A stretch of DNA of 64,000 bases. Source: Tessaracoccus sp. (GTDB lineage Bacteria; Actinomycetota; Actinomycetes; Propionibacteriales; Propionibacteriaceae). Numbering within the stretch: position 1 is the first letter of the stretch; every line of letters begins with the position of its first letter. A program made the position numbers and the translations under genes. The DNA lies in NCBI RefSeq assembly GCF_016714275.1, contig NZ_JADJNP010000004.1, forward strand, positions 682,001-746,000, read 5' to 3'. Positions 46,843 through 55,138 of this stretch are shown piece by piece. The notes below the pieces were generated by a model. The model was not told where the DNA came from and searched no databases. It was given only the letters and a program-made list of their open reading frames with translations.

Positions 46843-47390
46843 GACCGGAGTTCGGGGCGCCGTCCGGCGTTGGCCGGTACGGGGTGCTGGACCGCGACGA
46901 TGACGGGCGCCCGGTCTGTCACGAGTGCGGGCGCGCGTTCGAGCAGCTCGCAACCCACACCCGCACAGCGCACGGGCTGACGGCAGCACGGTACCGGGAG
47001 AAGCATGGTCTGAGCACCCGGACCAGGCTCATCGGCACGGCGACGGCTGCTCGGCTGTCAGAGGCGTGGTACGAGCACGAGACCGAGCACCTGGCGCGGC
47101 TCGACGCAGCAAGGGACGTCGACGCGGCGCGCGCGGGCAACACCGCGGCCGGGCAGCGGCGGGCGGAGCGGGTAGCCCGACGTATCGAAGCATCATCGGC
47201 GCGGCGCGTGGACCTGATACCGGCCCAGGTTGCCGAGTTGGGCGACCTCACCGACATGCAGGGCTGGGCCGACAGGGCCCGGGCGCTGATCGAGCGCGAC
47301 GGCGTTTCACATGCGGCGATCGCTCGGGCAGTCGGCCTGGCGAACGGGTCGGTGGTGTGGAACCGGCTTCGACGCTACCCCCCGGTGTAG
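46839..47390 (+). CDS. ROS/MucR-type zinc-finger transcriptional regulator
   Basis: 183 residues from GTG 46839. The zinc finger (about 25-46) is VCHECGRAFEQLATHTRTAHGLTAARYREKHGL: Cys2-His2 with the compact Ros spacing and the GLT..YR..HGL follow-up typical of MucR/Ros proteins. A second helix-turn-helix-like region near the C-terminus reads GVSHAAIARAVGLANGSVVWNRLRRY. It is the last gene of the cargo operon and a candidate for binding one of its palindromes (inference). Confidence 0.78.
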   Translation: MRPEFGAPSGVGRYGVLDRDDDGRPVCHECGRAFEQLATHTRTAHGLTAARYREKHGLSTRTRLIGTATAARLSEAWYEHETEHLARLDAARDVDAARAGNTAAGQRRAERVARRIEASSARRVDLIPAQVAELGDLTDMQGWADRARALIERDGVSHAAIARAVGLANGSVVWNRLRRYPPV

Positions 47391-47520
47391 ACTTCCCCGC
47401 GCGCTCTCCTCCTCGGAGGAGCTGACCCCACTTGGCATGTCGGGGTTTCCGTGTTCCCCACCCTGGTGGGGTTGGAGACTCGCGTCCCCACCGCGGCGCC
47501 CTGCCCGGGGACGCGAAAAG

Positions 47521-47550
47521 GCCCCCGCTCAGCTGATGCTGAGCGGGGGC
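47521..47550. terminator. Bidirectional terminator between cargo and late operons
   Basis: Perfect 13-bp stem GCCCCCGCTCAGC / GCTGAGCGGGGGC with loop TGAT. On the minus strand it is followed by CCTTTTCG, a short T-tract; on the plus strand by TTCCTT. It separates two convergent operons. Confidence 0.85.
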
Positions 47551-47577
47551 TTCCTTGTCGGGCCGGCGGTGCCGGGG

Positions 47578-47820
47578 CTAGACCAGTTGGGCGCCGTCCC
47601 AGGTGAGGACCCGGGCCGGGACGAGGCTGGTGCCGCCCCAGATGCGGATGCCGGAGTCGATCCCGGCCGTCACGGTCACGTGTAGGTAGGACCATGCCGA
47701 GTCGCCCGGTGGTAGCCCGTCCCCGACGCGGACATGCAGGTAGGACCAGTCGGAGTCGGCGGTGGCGAGGCCGTCCCCGACACGGACGTGCTCGTAGGCC
47801 CACTCGGAGTCGACAGACAT
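47578..47820 (-). CDS. Short tail-region protein with three ~20-residue repeats
   Basis: 80 residues. The body is three tandem repeats of the pattern D-S-x-W-x-Y-x-H-V-x-V-(G-D-G-L): DSEWAYEHVRVGDGL, DSDWSYLHVRVGDGL, DSAWSYLHVTVTAG, then a short cap (GIRIWGGTSLVPARVLTW). Aromatic, strand-rich repeats of this kind suit a fibre tip or decoration protein (inference). Last gene of the late operon, 3 bp after the LamG-like gene, and bounded by the terminator. Confidence 0.65.
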   Translation of the reverse strand: MSVDSEWAYEHVRVGDGLATADSDWSYLHVRVGDGLPPGDSAWSYLHVTVTAGIDSGIRIWGGTSLVPARVLTWDGAQLV

Positions 47821-47823
47821 GCG

Positions 47824-48686
47824 TCACGCCTTGCTCTTGATGGCGATGGTGTAGTCGCCGGGGGCGAGACCGGTCCACACCCTGGGCGACGTCGCAGACC
47901 CCTGCTCGACGAATCCGGACGTCACATGTCCGGGGAGGATGCAGCGCTGGAACCCCGCCGGCGCCGGGCCGGACCCGGCGGTGAACGGCAGGCTGATTTG
48001 GCCGTCGTTGGCGCCGGGGAGGGTGGTGTCGGTGATCGTGGGCGTGCCCAGGACCGGGGCCGGGAGCGGAGCGACGGCGGGCCCGATCCAGGCATCTGTG
48101 TCGGCGACGGCGATGTCGCCGTAGGCCAGGCCTGCGGGGATGGTCGCGGTCGCCGTGCCGATGCGCACTTCGTTGATTTCGCTGGGGACGGCGGCGGCGG
48201 TCGAGGACCACAGCGGGGTTGTGCCGTCGCCCTCGTAGAGGCGCACGAGCGCGGAGCCGGCGGCGACGGTGATCTCGACGCGGTAGACGATCCCGGTGGT
48301 GATGATGCCGGCGGTGGAGGTCCAGCGCACGGTACCGGCGACGTCGTCACGGAGCCGTAGCGCGCCGGTGGACACGGCCCGCAGTGACCACTGCGCCCCA
48401 GAGTTGCGGGTGGCGCAGATCTCCCCGTCGCCGGACGCGGGAAGCTCCTCGAGGGACAGGTACATGCGGATCGCGTACACGGACACGGGAGCGGCGGGCA
48501 GCGGCCACCAGGTCAGCTGGCGGGGGGTGCCGTCGGCGAAACGGACGCGGGGCGCGCGCCCGGACGCCGCGACGATCGCGGGTGAGCCGGTGACGTTAGA
48601 GAAGGCGGTGTCGCCGGTACCCACGCTGGAGGTGGTGAGGGGTCCGGCGGAGGGCCCTTACCGGACCAGCTTCGTACGATGGCCAT
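47824..48686 (-). pseudogene. LamG/concanavalin-like tail protein, frameshifted near its start
   Basis: A coupled start ATG at 48686 (TAATG with the GH16 stop, GAGGAG site upstream) begins MAIVRSWSGKGP. At about 48651-48657 one extra base is needed to continue as SAGPLTTSSVGTGDTAFSNV and the rest of the domain (RVRFADG, YAIRMYLSLEELPASGDGEI, VRLYEGDGTTPLW, IGTATATIPAGLAYGDIAVADTDAWIGP) to 47824. A GTG at 48624 allows a shorter product in frame. The domain looks like a carbohydrate-binding jelly roll of tail proteins, with a short Ig-like C-terminus. Confidence 0.62.
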
Positions 48687-49525
48687 TAGTCGATGCTCCT
48701 CTTGTAGATTCGGGTCCAGGGAATGACGATCTCGGAATAGGTCCAGTCAGCATCGGGCTCGGCGTTGTTGCCCCCGGTGCCCATGCCGATCTGTAGCGTG
48801 AAGCGGGGGTACCAGGTGGTGCCCGCGGCTTCGTAGGCGTCGTTGTACCAGGCCGGTGGCGGGCCGTGCCTGAGCGCCCCATTCCACACCGGGACGTCGC
48901 TATCCCATGCATAGATTCGAATCCCGTCACACAAGAATTCAATCCGTCCGGGGGTCTTGATGCACGTGTAGATGTGCAGGGCGGCGGGGTCTGAGTTCGG
49001 CAGGACGCTGTAGTTGAGGTTCGCGCCGGCGTGCGGGGGGCGGGGGTCGGCGTCGTAGTTGGGGTGGATCGTGGCCGACATTTTCGGTGGGGGCCAGGAC
49101 ATGGTCCACGTCTCCACCAGATCGATCTCTGCGCCGTTGCCGGGCGAGCCGCCCGGGCGAGTGAGTGGACGGAGCCAGAATCCGGGCCACATGCCGTGCG
49201 CCGTGGGAAGACTCGCGGCGACGTCCCACCGGAAATAATTTGGTATCGAAATGTGCTGACCCAGGGTGTCTCCGGAGGTGTACGGGCGAGGATATCCAGC
49301 CTCGCGAATACCCTCGATAACCATTCCCCGCGGCCCGAATTTGACATTCTTCGGCATGTTATAGGAATTGTCATTCGACTGGGTTTCCAAACGATGCGTC
49401 CAGCCATCATCGACCGCGAATGTCGAGTAGTAGATGGGGTCCCATCCTGGCCCAGGGTCGGGCCACACGGCAGGGGTGCGGTCAGGGACCAGACGATTCC
49501 CGTCCCATGTCGAGACATGGCTCAC
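48686..49525 (-). CDS. GH16-like glycanase domain in a phage tail protein
   Basis: 279 residues. After a short adaptor (MSHVSTWDGNRLVPDRTPAVWPD) comes a GH16/concanavalin fold with the catalytic signature AEIDLVETW (E-I-D-x-x-E, about 133-141), preceded by GMWPGFWLRP and followed by a long loop and WTYSEIVIPWTRIY. GH16 enzymes cleave beta-1,3/1,4-glucans or galactans; here it would degrade host surface polysaccharide during adsorption (inference). Both acids of the catalytic motif are present. Its start overlaps the tail-fibre stop. Confidence 0.78.
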   Translation of the reverse strand: MSHVSTWDGNRLVPDRTPAVWPDPGPGWDPIYYSTFAVDDGWTHRLETQSNDNSYNMPKNVKFGPRGMVIEGIREAGYPRPYTSGDTLGQHISIPNYFRWDVAASLPTAHGMWPGFWLRPLTRPGGSPGNGAEIDLVETWTMSWPPPKMSATIHPNYDADPRPPHAGANLNYSVLPNSDPAALHIYTCIKTPGRIEFLCDGIRIYAWDSDVPVWNGALRHGPPPAWYNDAYEAAGTTWYPRFTLQIGMGTGGNNAEPDADWTYSEIVIPWTRIYKRSID

Positions 49526-50688
49526 GAGCCCATCACCACAAACCAGGTCCCGACATCGCCCGGGCCGAGACTGCCGGTCGGAATATCACCCTCAGTGGCG
49601 TACACGCCACCGAACCGACCGGACGCGCCAGGACGCTTGGTCAGCGCCGCGGCTGCCATCCCTGCCGGGGTGACCGCGCGGGCCGTGTCTGTGCCGTCCT
49701 GGGTTTCGGCGGTCGTGGCCAGCTCCACCAGCCCCTTCGCCGACACGGTCGCATCGACGACGCCGATCGCGCTGCGGGCACTTGCTGCGGACGTTGCGGT
49801 CAGGACGGAGCGCCCCACCGTGGTCGAGTCAGAGAGGTCCGCGGCAGGATGCTCGTGCGTGGTAGGGGTGCGGGCGTCCGACAGGCGGGAGTCGCTAGAC
49901 CCAACCGCCTCGATCGCCGCCCGGGCGTTCGCGGCGTTAGCGCCCGCGGCGATCACCGGCGGCTTGTCGGCAAGGTCGTCCCACGACGACACGCCACCCG
50001 TGGGGGGCTCGACACCAGTCCACTCGCCAGCGACACGGGCCAAAAACTGCCCGTCCTCCGCATCAGGGAGACCTTCGAAGCCGTCGGGCAGCTGACTGGC
50101 GGGCACCTTACCCTGGTAGTCGAGCGACGCCAGGCCGCCCGGCTGGCCCTTCGCGGTGGAGGGCGCCGGTACCGTCGGGCTGCCGGACGGGACTTCGACC
50201 GTGGCCAGGTTGAGGCCCGGCACCTCGTTGTCCAGCATCGACAGGTGCAGCGGCACCGCGTACTCGCGGCCCTTGCCCGACTGCAAAGTTTCCTTCGCCA
50301 TGATCGTCCAGCCTTGCGGCGAGATGTTCGGGTCGTCGGACGCGGGGAAGCTGGTGAAAATCGCGGACGGCACATAGACGGTGTCCCACCAGATGTCCCA
50401 GGCCATGCCGTCGAAGCCGGGACGGGCCTCGTCGGCGGCGCGCATCGCGGCCCGGACCATCGCCCGGACTGTCGGGTCCTGCTCATCGGTCTTGCCGATG
50501 GTGATCTCGCTGACCGGGCCGCCCGCGTAGATCGTACGCGGCGGCTGACCGGTGGGCGCGTACGTCACACGCTGCAGCGCGGAGAAGCGGATCTTGCCGT
50601 GGTCCGGCTTGTCTCGCCACACCTGGTAGGAGGCATGGACCGGGATCTCGTCCCAGCCCTCACTCGGATTGATGACCGGTGTCGACAT
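49522..50688 (-). CDS. Phage minor tail / tail-fibre protein
   Basis: 388 residues. N-terminal baseplate-attachment region about 1-170 (PVHASYQVWRDKPDHGKIRFSAL, MAWDIWWDTVYVPSAIFTSFPA). A collagen-like/Pro-rich hinge follows, then tail-fibre repeat sequence with ARAAIEAVGSSDSRLSDARTPTTHEH and VSAKGLVELATTAETQDGTDTARAVTPAGM, a hallmark of phage fibres. The C-terminus is short (GTWFVVMGS). Start overlaps the holin stop (ATGA). Confidence 0.82.
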   Translation of the reverse strand: MSTPVINPSEGWDEIPVHASYQVWRDKPDHGKIRFSALQRVTYAPTGQPPRTIYAGGPVSEITIGKTDEQDPTVRAMVRAAMRAADEARPGFDGMAWDIWWDTVYVPSAIFTSFPASDDPNISPQGWTIMAKETLQSGKGREYAVPLHLSMLDNEVPGLNLATVEVPSGSPTVPAPSTAKGQPGGLASLDYQGKVPASQLPDGFEGLPDAEDGQFLARVAGEWTGVEPPTGGVSSWDDLADKPPVIAAGANAANARAAIEAVGSSDSRLSDARTPTTHEHPAADLSDSTTVGRSVLTATSAASARSAIGVVDATVSAKGLVELATTAETQDGTDTARAVTPAGMAAAALTKRPGASGRFGGVYATEGDIPTGSLGPGDVGTWFVVMGS

Positions 50689-50966
50689 CAGCCCTCACCA
50701 CCCTCGCCCAGCTCGCGCTGGGCCTGCTCACGCGCGAAATAGTCGTCGTCGGCGGCACGGCGGGCATCGGTCGCGGCCGGCACATTCACCCCGGCCAGCA
50801 CCGCCAGAGGCATGCCCAGATACGCCAGCACCCGCTCAGCCGCAGCCGTCCACTCCGTGCCGCCGGTCGCGACGGTCACCGACCCGACGACCAGACCAGC
50901 CAGCACGAACGCGCCGTACAGCCACAGTCGGGCACGGGCGGGGACAAGCTCACGTACGTGATTCAT
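50688..50966 (-). CDS. Small phage holin
   Basis: 92 residues from ATG 50966. It begins MNHVRELVPARARLWLYGAF, has two hydrophobic segments (LWLYGAFVLAGLVVGSVTVA and VLAYLGMPLAVLAGVNV) joined by a short polar loop, and ends in a charged tail (DYFAREQAQRELGEGGEG). Size, two-helix topology and position next to the endolysin fit an actinophage holin. It starts 2 bp downstream of the DUF2746 stop. Confidence 0.75.
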   Translation of the reverse strand: MNHVRELVPARARLWLYGAFVLAGLVVGSVTVATGGTEWTAAAERVLAYLGMPLAVLAGVNVPAATDARRAADDDYFAREQAQRELGEGGEG

Positions 50967-50968
50967 GA

Positions 50969-51430
50969 TCAGTTCTCCTTCTGCGTTGAGCGCAAGCCCT
51001 TGATGGCCTGCCAAATCCGGTTGTGTTCATCGCGGGCATTCGTGCGGTCCTCGTGGTCGGCCTGCGCGAGCTGCTGGTCGACCTGGCCCTGCTGGCTGAG
51101 CGTCGCGCGAATCCCCGCGATCTCCGCATCGTGGCGACGCTGCCCCTGCTCAACTCGGTCCACACCGTCACCGAGCGCATCGAGCTTCCCCTCGACCCGG
51201 TCCAGGTCATCGCGCAGATTCGTGGGATGAGAGTTCTCGAGCTGCTCCCGGCTCGCCGCCGTGTCGCCCTTGATGGCGGCCTGCTGCGCGGACAGCCGCT
51301 GGATCTGCCTCGACTGCCCATCAAACTTCCGGCGAGTTGACAGGTGAGAGATGATCACCGGGGCGGCGACGGCGGCCATCATCACCGCCAGGTTCGCCCA
51401 CCAGGGCGCGTTCGGGTCGAGGGGAGGCAT
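50969..51430 (-). CDS. DUF2746-like phage membrane/coiled-coil protein
   Basis: 153 residues from ATG 51430 (overlaps the endolysin stop). One membrane helix (about 11-29, WANLAVMMAAVAAPVIISHL), then a long helical region with heptads (QIQRLSAQQAAI, DLDRVEGKLDALGDGVDRVEQGQRRHDAEIAGI). This layout matches DUF2746-type proteins found in actinophage lysis cassettes. It may be a second holin or a spanin-like helper. Confidence 0.72.
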   Translation of the reverse strand: MPPLDPNAPWWANLAVMMAAVAAPVIISHLSTRRKFDGQSRQIQRLSAQQAAIKGDTAASREQLENSHPTNLRDDLDRVEGKLDALGDGVDRVEQGQRRHDAEIAGIRATLSQQGQVDQQLAQADHEDRTNARDEHNRIWQAIKGLRSTQKEN

Positions 51431-52170
51431 CAGACCCGCTTGAGGTACCTCGTCGAGTACCACCAGCCGCCCGTCGACTTTGCCCAGCCGTCGCGGAACT
51501 CGACAATGTCGAGCACGTAGCCCTTGTGGGCGCGCATCCCGACCCGGTACCGGGTTCCCGGGCCGGTGCGTCCGTTCAGCGGCAAAACCCAGGTGACAAC
51601 CCGCATCCGCGTCGTCTTCGGCTGCGCGGGCGCGGTGGGCTTCGGCTTCGACGGTGCCGGTCCGGTCGCCGGAGCGTCTCCGAGCACGACGTCGTCGAGG
51701 CGATCCAGCCAGCCGACGCCGTCCGGCTCGAGCCACAGGTGCGCGTGGTCCTCGTGCCAGTCCGACACGGACGATCCGGCGTTGCGGCCCGGCAACGGAC
51801 CCCACGCGGCATACCGGGTGCGGTAGATGCGGCGGTCCCAGATGATGTGCCGGATCCCGAGGGCCTTCGCGTTCGGGACCAAGACCTCATTGATGAGCCG
51901 GTTCGTCGCCGCCCAGGCCGCCTTGTCGTACAGGCGGGCGAGGATGCCGGTGCTCGCGGTCGCGATGACGTCGAGGCCGCGGCCGGTGACGTGCTCCGAC
52001 GACGAGGACCGCCAGCCTGAGCCGATCCACAGCAGCGCCGCCAGCGCCGGAGAGCGCCGGATCAGGGCATGCAGACCGCGCGCGAGACGCTGACCTGCCG
52101 GGGTCATCCGGGTCAGAGCGGTCGCCCAGTACGGATCGGTGAGAGCGCGTGCGCGCTGAGTGCTGGCCAT
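51430..52170 (-). CDS. Endolysin: M15-like peptidase plus SH3 domain
   Basis: 246 residues. The catalytic domain (about 20-150) has WIGSGWRSSSSEHVTGRGLDV and SDWHEDHAHLW: His and Asp in the first and the final His form the metal site of M15-like D,D/L,D peptidases. A Pro/Lys linker (about 165-185) leads to a C-terminal SH3 domain (WVLPLNGRTGPGTRYRVGMR...WWYSTRYLKRV) for wall binding. Complete. The host gene at 40852-42217 has the same two parts in other order, a possible relative. Confidence 0.85.
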   Translation of the reverse strand: MASTQRARALTDPYWATALTRMTPAGQRLARGLHALIRRSPALAALLWIGSGWRSSSSEHVTGRGLDVIATASTGILARLYDKAAWAATNRLINEVLVPNAKALGIRHIIWDRRIYRTRYAAWGPLPGRNAGSSVSDWHEDHAHLWLEPDGVGWLDRLDDVVLGDAPATGPAPSKPKPTAPAQPKTTRMRVVTWVLPLNGRTGPGTRYRVGMRAHKGYVLDIVEFRDGWAKSTGGWWYSTRYLKRV

Positions 52171-52240
52171 GGGAGGTACTCCTTCAGGGATGCGAGAGCC
52201 CCCGGGGTGGCCGGGGGCTCAGAGGATGGTGGGGTGGGGT

Positions 52241-52660
52241 CTAGGCAGGCAGGAGGCCCCGGGCTGTCAGCGAGGCGATCAGGCCCGGATCTGTGACGGC
52301 CGCCAGGTTCGCGTTGACCTGCTCCGCGCCGATCAGCTGCATCAGCGCGGAGGCGATGTGTGCGTCGGTCACGGCCGCGGGATTCAGCCCGGGCTCGGGC
52401 GGGATCGGGTGGGCTGCTTCGGCGGCGGCGATGGCTGCCCGGCGCGCCTCCATCGCCTGTTCGCGCGCAAGGCATGTGTACTCGTAGACGGCGGCGATCG
52501 TTGCGCCAGACTCGTCCAACTCGGCGATCACAAGTTCGCGGCGGAGCCGCTGCGCGTCGTGCTCGGCGGTGGCGCAGCCGAGGGTGGTCGCGACGGCGAC
52601 GACGCGCTCGGTGAGCGCCTTGTCGGACGCTGCGGCGATGATGGCGTGGCTTGATGGCAT
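52241..52660 (-). CDS. Hypothetical phage late protein
   Basis: 139 residues, Ala/Glu-rich and helical throughout (ALTERVVAVATTLGCATAEHDAQRLRRELVIAEL). No membrane helix, no family recognised. Its position between tail and lysis genes suggests a minor structural or chaperone role. It ends 70 bp before the endolysin start. Confidence 0.6.
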   Translation of the reverse strand: MPSSHAIIAAASDKALTERVVAVATTLGCATAEHDAQRLRRELVIAELDESGATIAAVYEYTCLAREQAMEARRAAIAAAEAAHPIPPEPGLNPAAVTDAHIASALMQLIGAEQVNANLAAVTDPGLIASLTARGLLPA

Positions 52661-52675
52661 GGGGCCGCTCCTTGG

Positions 52676-53434
52676 TCAGGGCTGTAGCTGGTAGGCGATG
52701 ACGTGGACGGTTGTCGTGGCCGTTGTGTCGGTGCGGCGGATGTTGATGTTGCAGCCGCTGGCGGAGATGTTGTCCGGGGAGACCGCGACGACGTGCGGCG
52801 CTGACGTGTCCGGAGACATGACGACCGTCGGGGTCTTCGTGAACACTCCGACCGGGAACGTCACGGCCTGCTGCGTGGTCACGTTCTGGGCGAGGCCGGT
52901 CACGGTGACCCGCTCGTCGTATGAGGCGAACGGCATGTGTCTGGTGATGCTGTCGGGGCTATAGGACCGGGCCGACCCGTCGGCGCGGAAGTACCATCGC
53001 CAGTACGGGCCTGCCACCCGGTCTCCGGCCTCAATGCCCACTGCTGCATGCCCACCTGATGACGTCAGGTAGGTGCGACCCATCTGTGTCCCGCCGTTGC
53101 GGCTCAGTCGATAGCTGGGCTCGTTGTCGGTGCTGTCGCCGAGCGAGATGACTACCCGGCCTGTAGTGGTGTAGGTGACGGCCGACGATTCCAGGTCGCT
53201 CGGGCCATGGATGATGGGCTGCGTCCCCGACGAGGTGCGTGCCAGCTCGACTCTGACGCGGCCTCCAACGTGGAGGTTCGCGGGCTTGATGAGCGAGCGG
53301 GGCGCGCCGACGAGCGGGGCGGTGTCGCCGTCGATCTGGATCCGCAGCGGTGTCACTGACGTGACGACGGCCCACACCCATTCTGAGCGCGGCGCGTCAG
53401 GGCCAGGCAGCAGGAAGTCGAGTGGGTTAGCCAC
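52676..53434 (-). CDS. Phage minor tail protein, beta-rich
   Basis: 252 residues from GTG 53434, which overlaps the preceding stop. N-terminal OB-like segment (WVWAVVTSVTPLRIQIDGDTAPLVG, VGGRVRVELARTSSGTQPIIHG), common in proteins that plug baseplates. The C-terminal half is beta strand rich (VTFPVGVFTKTPTVVMSPDTSAPHVVAVSPDNISASG), typical of receptor-binding tail modules. The family name is not certain. Confidence 0.65.
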   Translation of the reverse strand: MANPLDFLLPGPDAPRSEWVWAVVTSVTPLRIQIDGDTAPLVGAPRSLIKPANLHVGGRVRVELARTSSGTQPIIHGPSDLESSAVTYTTTGRVVISLGDSTDNEPSYRLSRNGGTQMGRTYLTSSGGHAAVGIEAGDRVAGPYWRWYFRADGSARSYSPDSITRHMPFASYDERVTVTGLAQNVTTQQAVTFPVGVFTKTPTVVMSPDTSAPHVVAVSPDNISASGCNINIRRTDTTATTTVHVIAYQLQP

Positions 53435-53877
53435 CGAGACCCACCTCCCGCCACTCGTGATCCATGAGCCCGTCCGCGACGAGAGTGAGCGTCCACGACG
53501 ACGACGTGGCCCGCAGCGGCGCCATGTTCCGCGACGGCGACACAAGGTCGATCCGGTCGTTGGGCCACACAGGCACCGGCGCCGTCGTGACCTGCACGTT
53601 CGTCACGGATGTGGTGAGCGCCTCAAGGCGCCGATCAGCGAGCCCTTGCAGCGCGTCCAGGGTTGCGGCATCGACCCCGGTCTCGCGATGGGTAATGACC
53701 CGGCCGCGACGGACCGTCGAATACTTCGAGTCGGGGTCGGCGTTCGTGGCCGTCGCAACCATCGCCGGGGTCTCCTCATCGCCCTGGGACACGAGCACGA
53801 CCCGGTTCGGGACCGCATACCAGTCCTCGGACTCCGACCAGCGCGGCAGGTACAGCGAGCTCGGCGGCTGGGACTGC
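53427..53877 (-). pseudogene. Tail gene, 3' part, cut by the IS3 insertion
   Basis: About 150 codons that continue the product of 55139-55822: QSQPPSSLYLPRWSESEDWYAVPNRVVLVSQGD, then YSTVRRGRVITHRETGVDA and a C-terminal WTLTLVADGLMDHEWREVG. It has no phage start of its own; the apparent upstream codons are IS sequence. Together the two halves form one minor tail protein of about 375 residues. Confidence 0.75.
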
Positions 53878-53944
53878 TGAAGGTTTGGTTGACTCCAAGA
53901 TCGCATGACTCTCACGAGAGGGTCGTGCTGGAAGGATGGCATCC

Positions 53945-54238
53945 ATGCCGAAGATCGCTTACACCGACGAGTTCAAGCGCGACGCGGTCGCGCTGGTCGC
54001 CTCAGGCATCCCGCAGAAGCAGGTCGCCAAGGACATGGGGATGGCCAAGACCACCCTTCAAGCCTGGGTCCGCGACGCTCGCTTCCAGTCCCACGGGATG
54101 ACCCCGACCACCGATCCTGAGCAGCGCAAGGACATGGCCCAGGCGTTACGCAGGATCCGCGAGCTGGAGATGGAGAACGAGGTCCTACGGCGAGCGGCGG
54201 CGTATCTGTCGCAGGCTCACATCACGCCCCCAAAATGA
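53945..54238 (+). CDS. IS3-family transposase OrfA
   Basis: 97 residues from ATG 53945 (GGAAGG site 10 bp upstream; ATG 53936 is an alternative). Helix-turn-helix of the HTH_Tnp_1 type: YTDEFKRDAVALVASGIPQKQVAKDMGMAKTTLQAWVRDAR, then a leucine-zipper-like helix (ALRRIRELEMENEVLRRAAAYL). It ends in a C5A4 tract overlapping orfB, where a -1 ribosomal frameshift could fuse both into the active transposase. Confidence 0.88.
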   Translation: MPKIAYTDEFKRDAVALVASGIPQKQVAKDMGMAKTTLQAWVRDARFQSHGMTPTTDPEQRKDMAQALRRIRELEMENEVLRRAAAYLSQAHITPPK

Positions 54239-55116
54239 TCTACCCGCTCGTGAAGGAGATGGTTGCGGTCGGTGCCACCGTGAGGGTGCCGGTGGCGGTC
54301 GCGTGTCGGGTGTTGGGATTCCCAGCAGGGCTACTACAAGTGGCTCAGCAGCCGGTGTCGGCCCGCGAGGCCGAAGAGCGTGAGCTGATCGACGTGCTCC
54401 ACCAGCTCCACGATGATGACCCGGAGGGCGGCTACCGCGTCCTGGCCGATGACATTGCCGAGTTGGGCTACGAGTTGTCGGAGCGCAGAGTGTGGCGGCT
54501 GTGCCGGGTCGCTGGCATCCAGTCGGTGTTCACCAGGCGCAAGACCCGGTACAAGAAGGCCGGCGCTCCCGTCCACGATGACCTGGTCAACAGGCAGTTC
54601 AGCGCCGACGGCCCCAACGAGCTATGGCTGAGCGACATCACCGAGCACCGCACCCGCGAGGGCAAGGTCTACCTTTGTGCGATCAAGGACGTGTTCTCCA
54701 ACCGGATCGTGGGCTACTCGATCGATTCGCGGATGAAGGCCCGTATCGCCGTCAACGCGCTCCAGATGGCAGTGGCCCACCGAGGCCGGCCCGCCGGGGT
54801 GATCGTGCATTCCGACCGCGGGTCCCAATTCCGCTCCAGACGCTTCCTGAAGGCCCTCAAACGCCACGGCCTGACCGGCTCCATGGGCCGCGTGGGGGCA
54901 TGCGGTGACAACGCCGCGATGGAGTCGTTCTTCGCGCTCCTGCAGAAGAACGTCCTCGACCGACGGTCCTGGAGTACACGAGAGGAACTGCGGCTAGCGA
55001 TCGTGTCCTGGATCGAGGGGAAGTACCACCGGAAACGCCGTCAACGCAGGCTCGGGAAACTCACCCCGGTCGAGTTCGAACTCATCATGAAACCAACCGC
55101 TAGACTGGCGGCATAA
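54235..55116 (+). CDS. IS3-family transposase OrfB (DDE integrase core)
   Basis: 293 residues. DDE core (rve) with LWLSDITEHRTREGKVYLCAIKDVFSNRIVGYSI (first Asp), VIVHSDRGSQFRS (second Asp) and GACGDNAAMESFFALLQKNVLD (Glu); C-terminal KYHRKRRQRRLGKLTPVEFE. A 15-codon stretch near residues 24-38 (GFPAGLLQVAQQ) is out of the family's frame: shifting it gives QQGYYKWLSS as in relatives. So there is a +1 and a compensating -1 change, which alters but does not stop the protein. Confidence 0.85.
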   Translation: MIYPLVKEMVAVGATVRVPVAVACRVLGFPAGLLQVAQQPVSAREAEERELIDVLHQLHDDDPEGGYRVLADDIAELGYELSERRVWRLCRVAGIQSVFTRRKTRYKKAGAPVHDDLVNRQFSADGPNELWLSDITEHRTREGKVYLCAIKDVFSNRIVGYSIDSRMKARIAVNALQMAVAHRGRPAGVIVHSDRGSQFRSRRFLKALKRHGLTGSMGRVGACGDNAAMESFFALLQKNVLDRRSWSTREELRLAIVSWIEGKYHRKRRQRRLGKLTPVEFELIMKPTARLAA

Positions 55117-55138
55117 ACCCCGGAGGTCAACCAAACCT

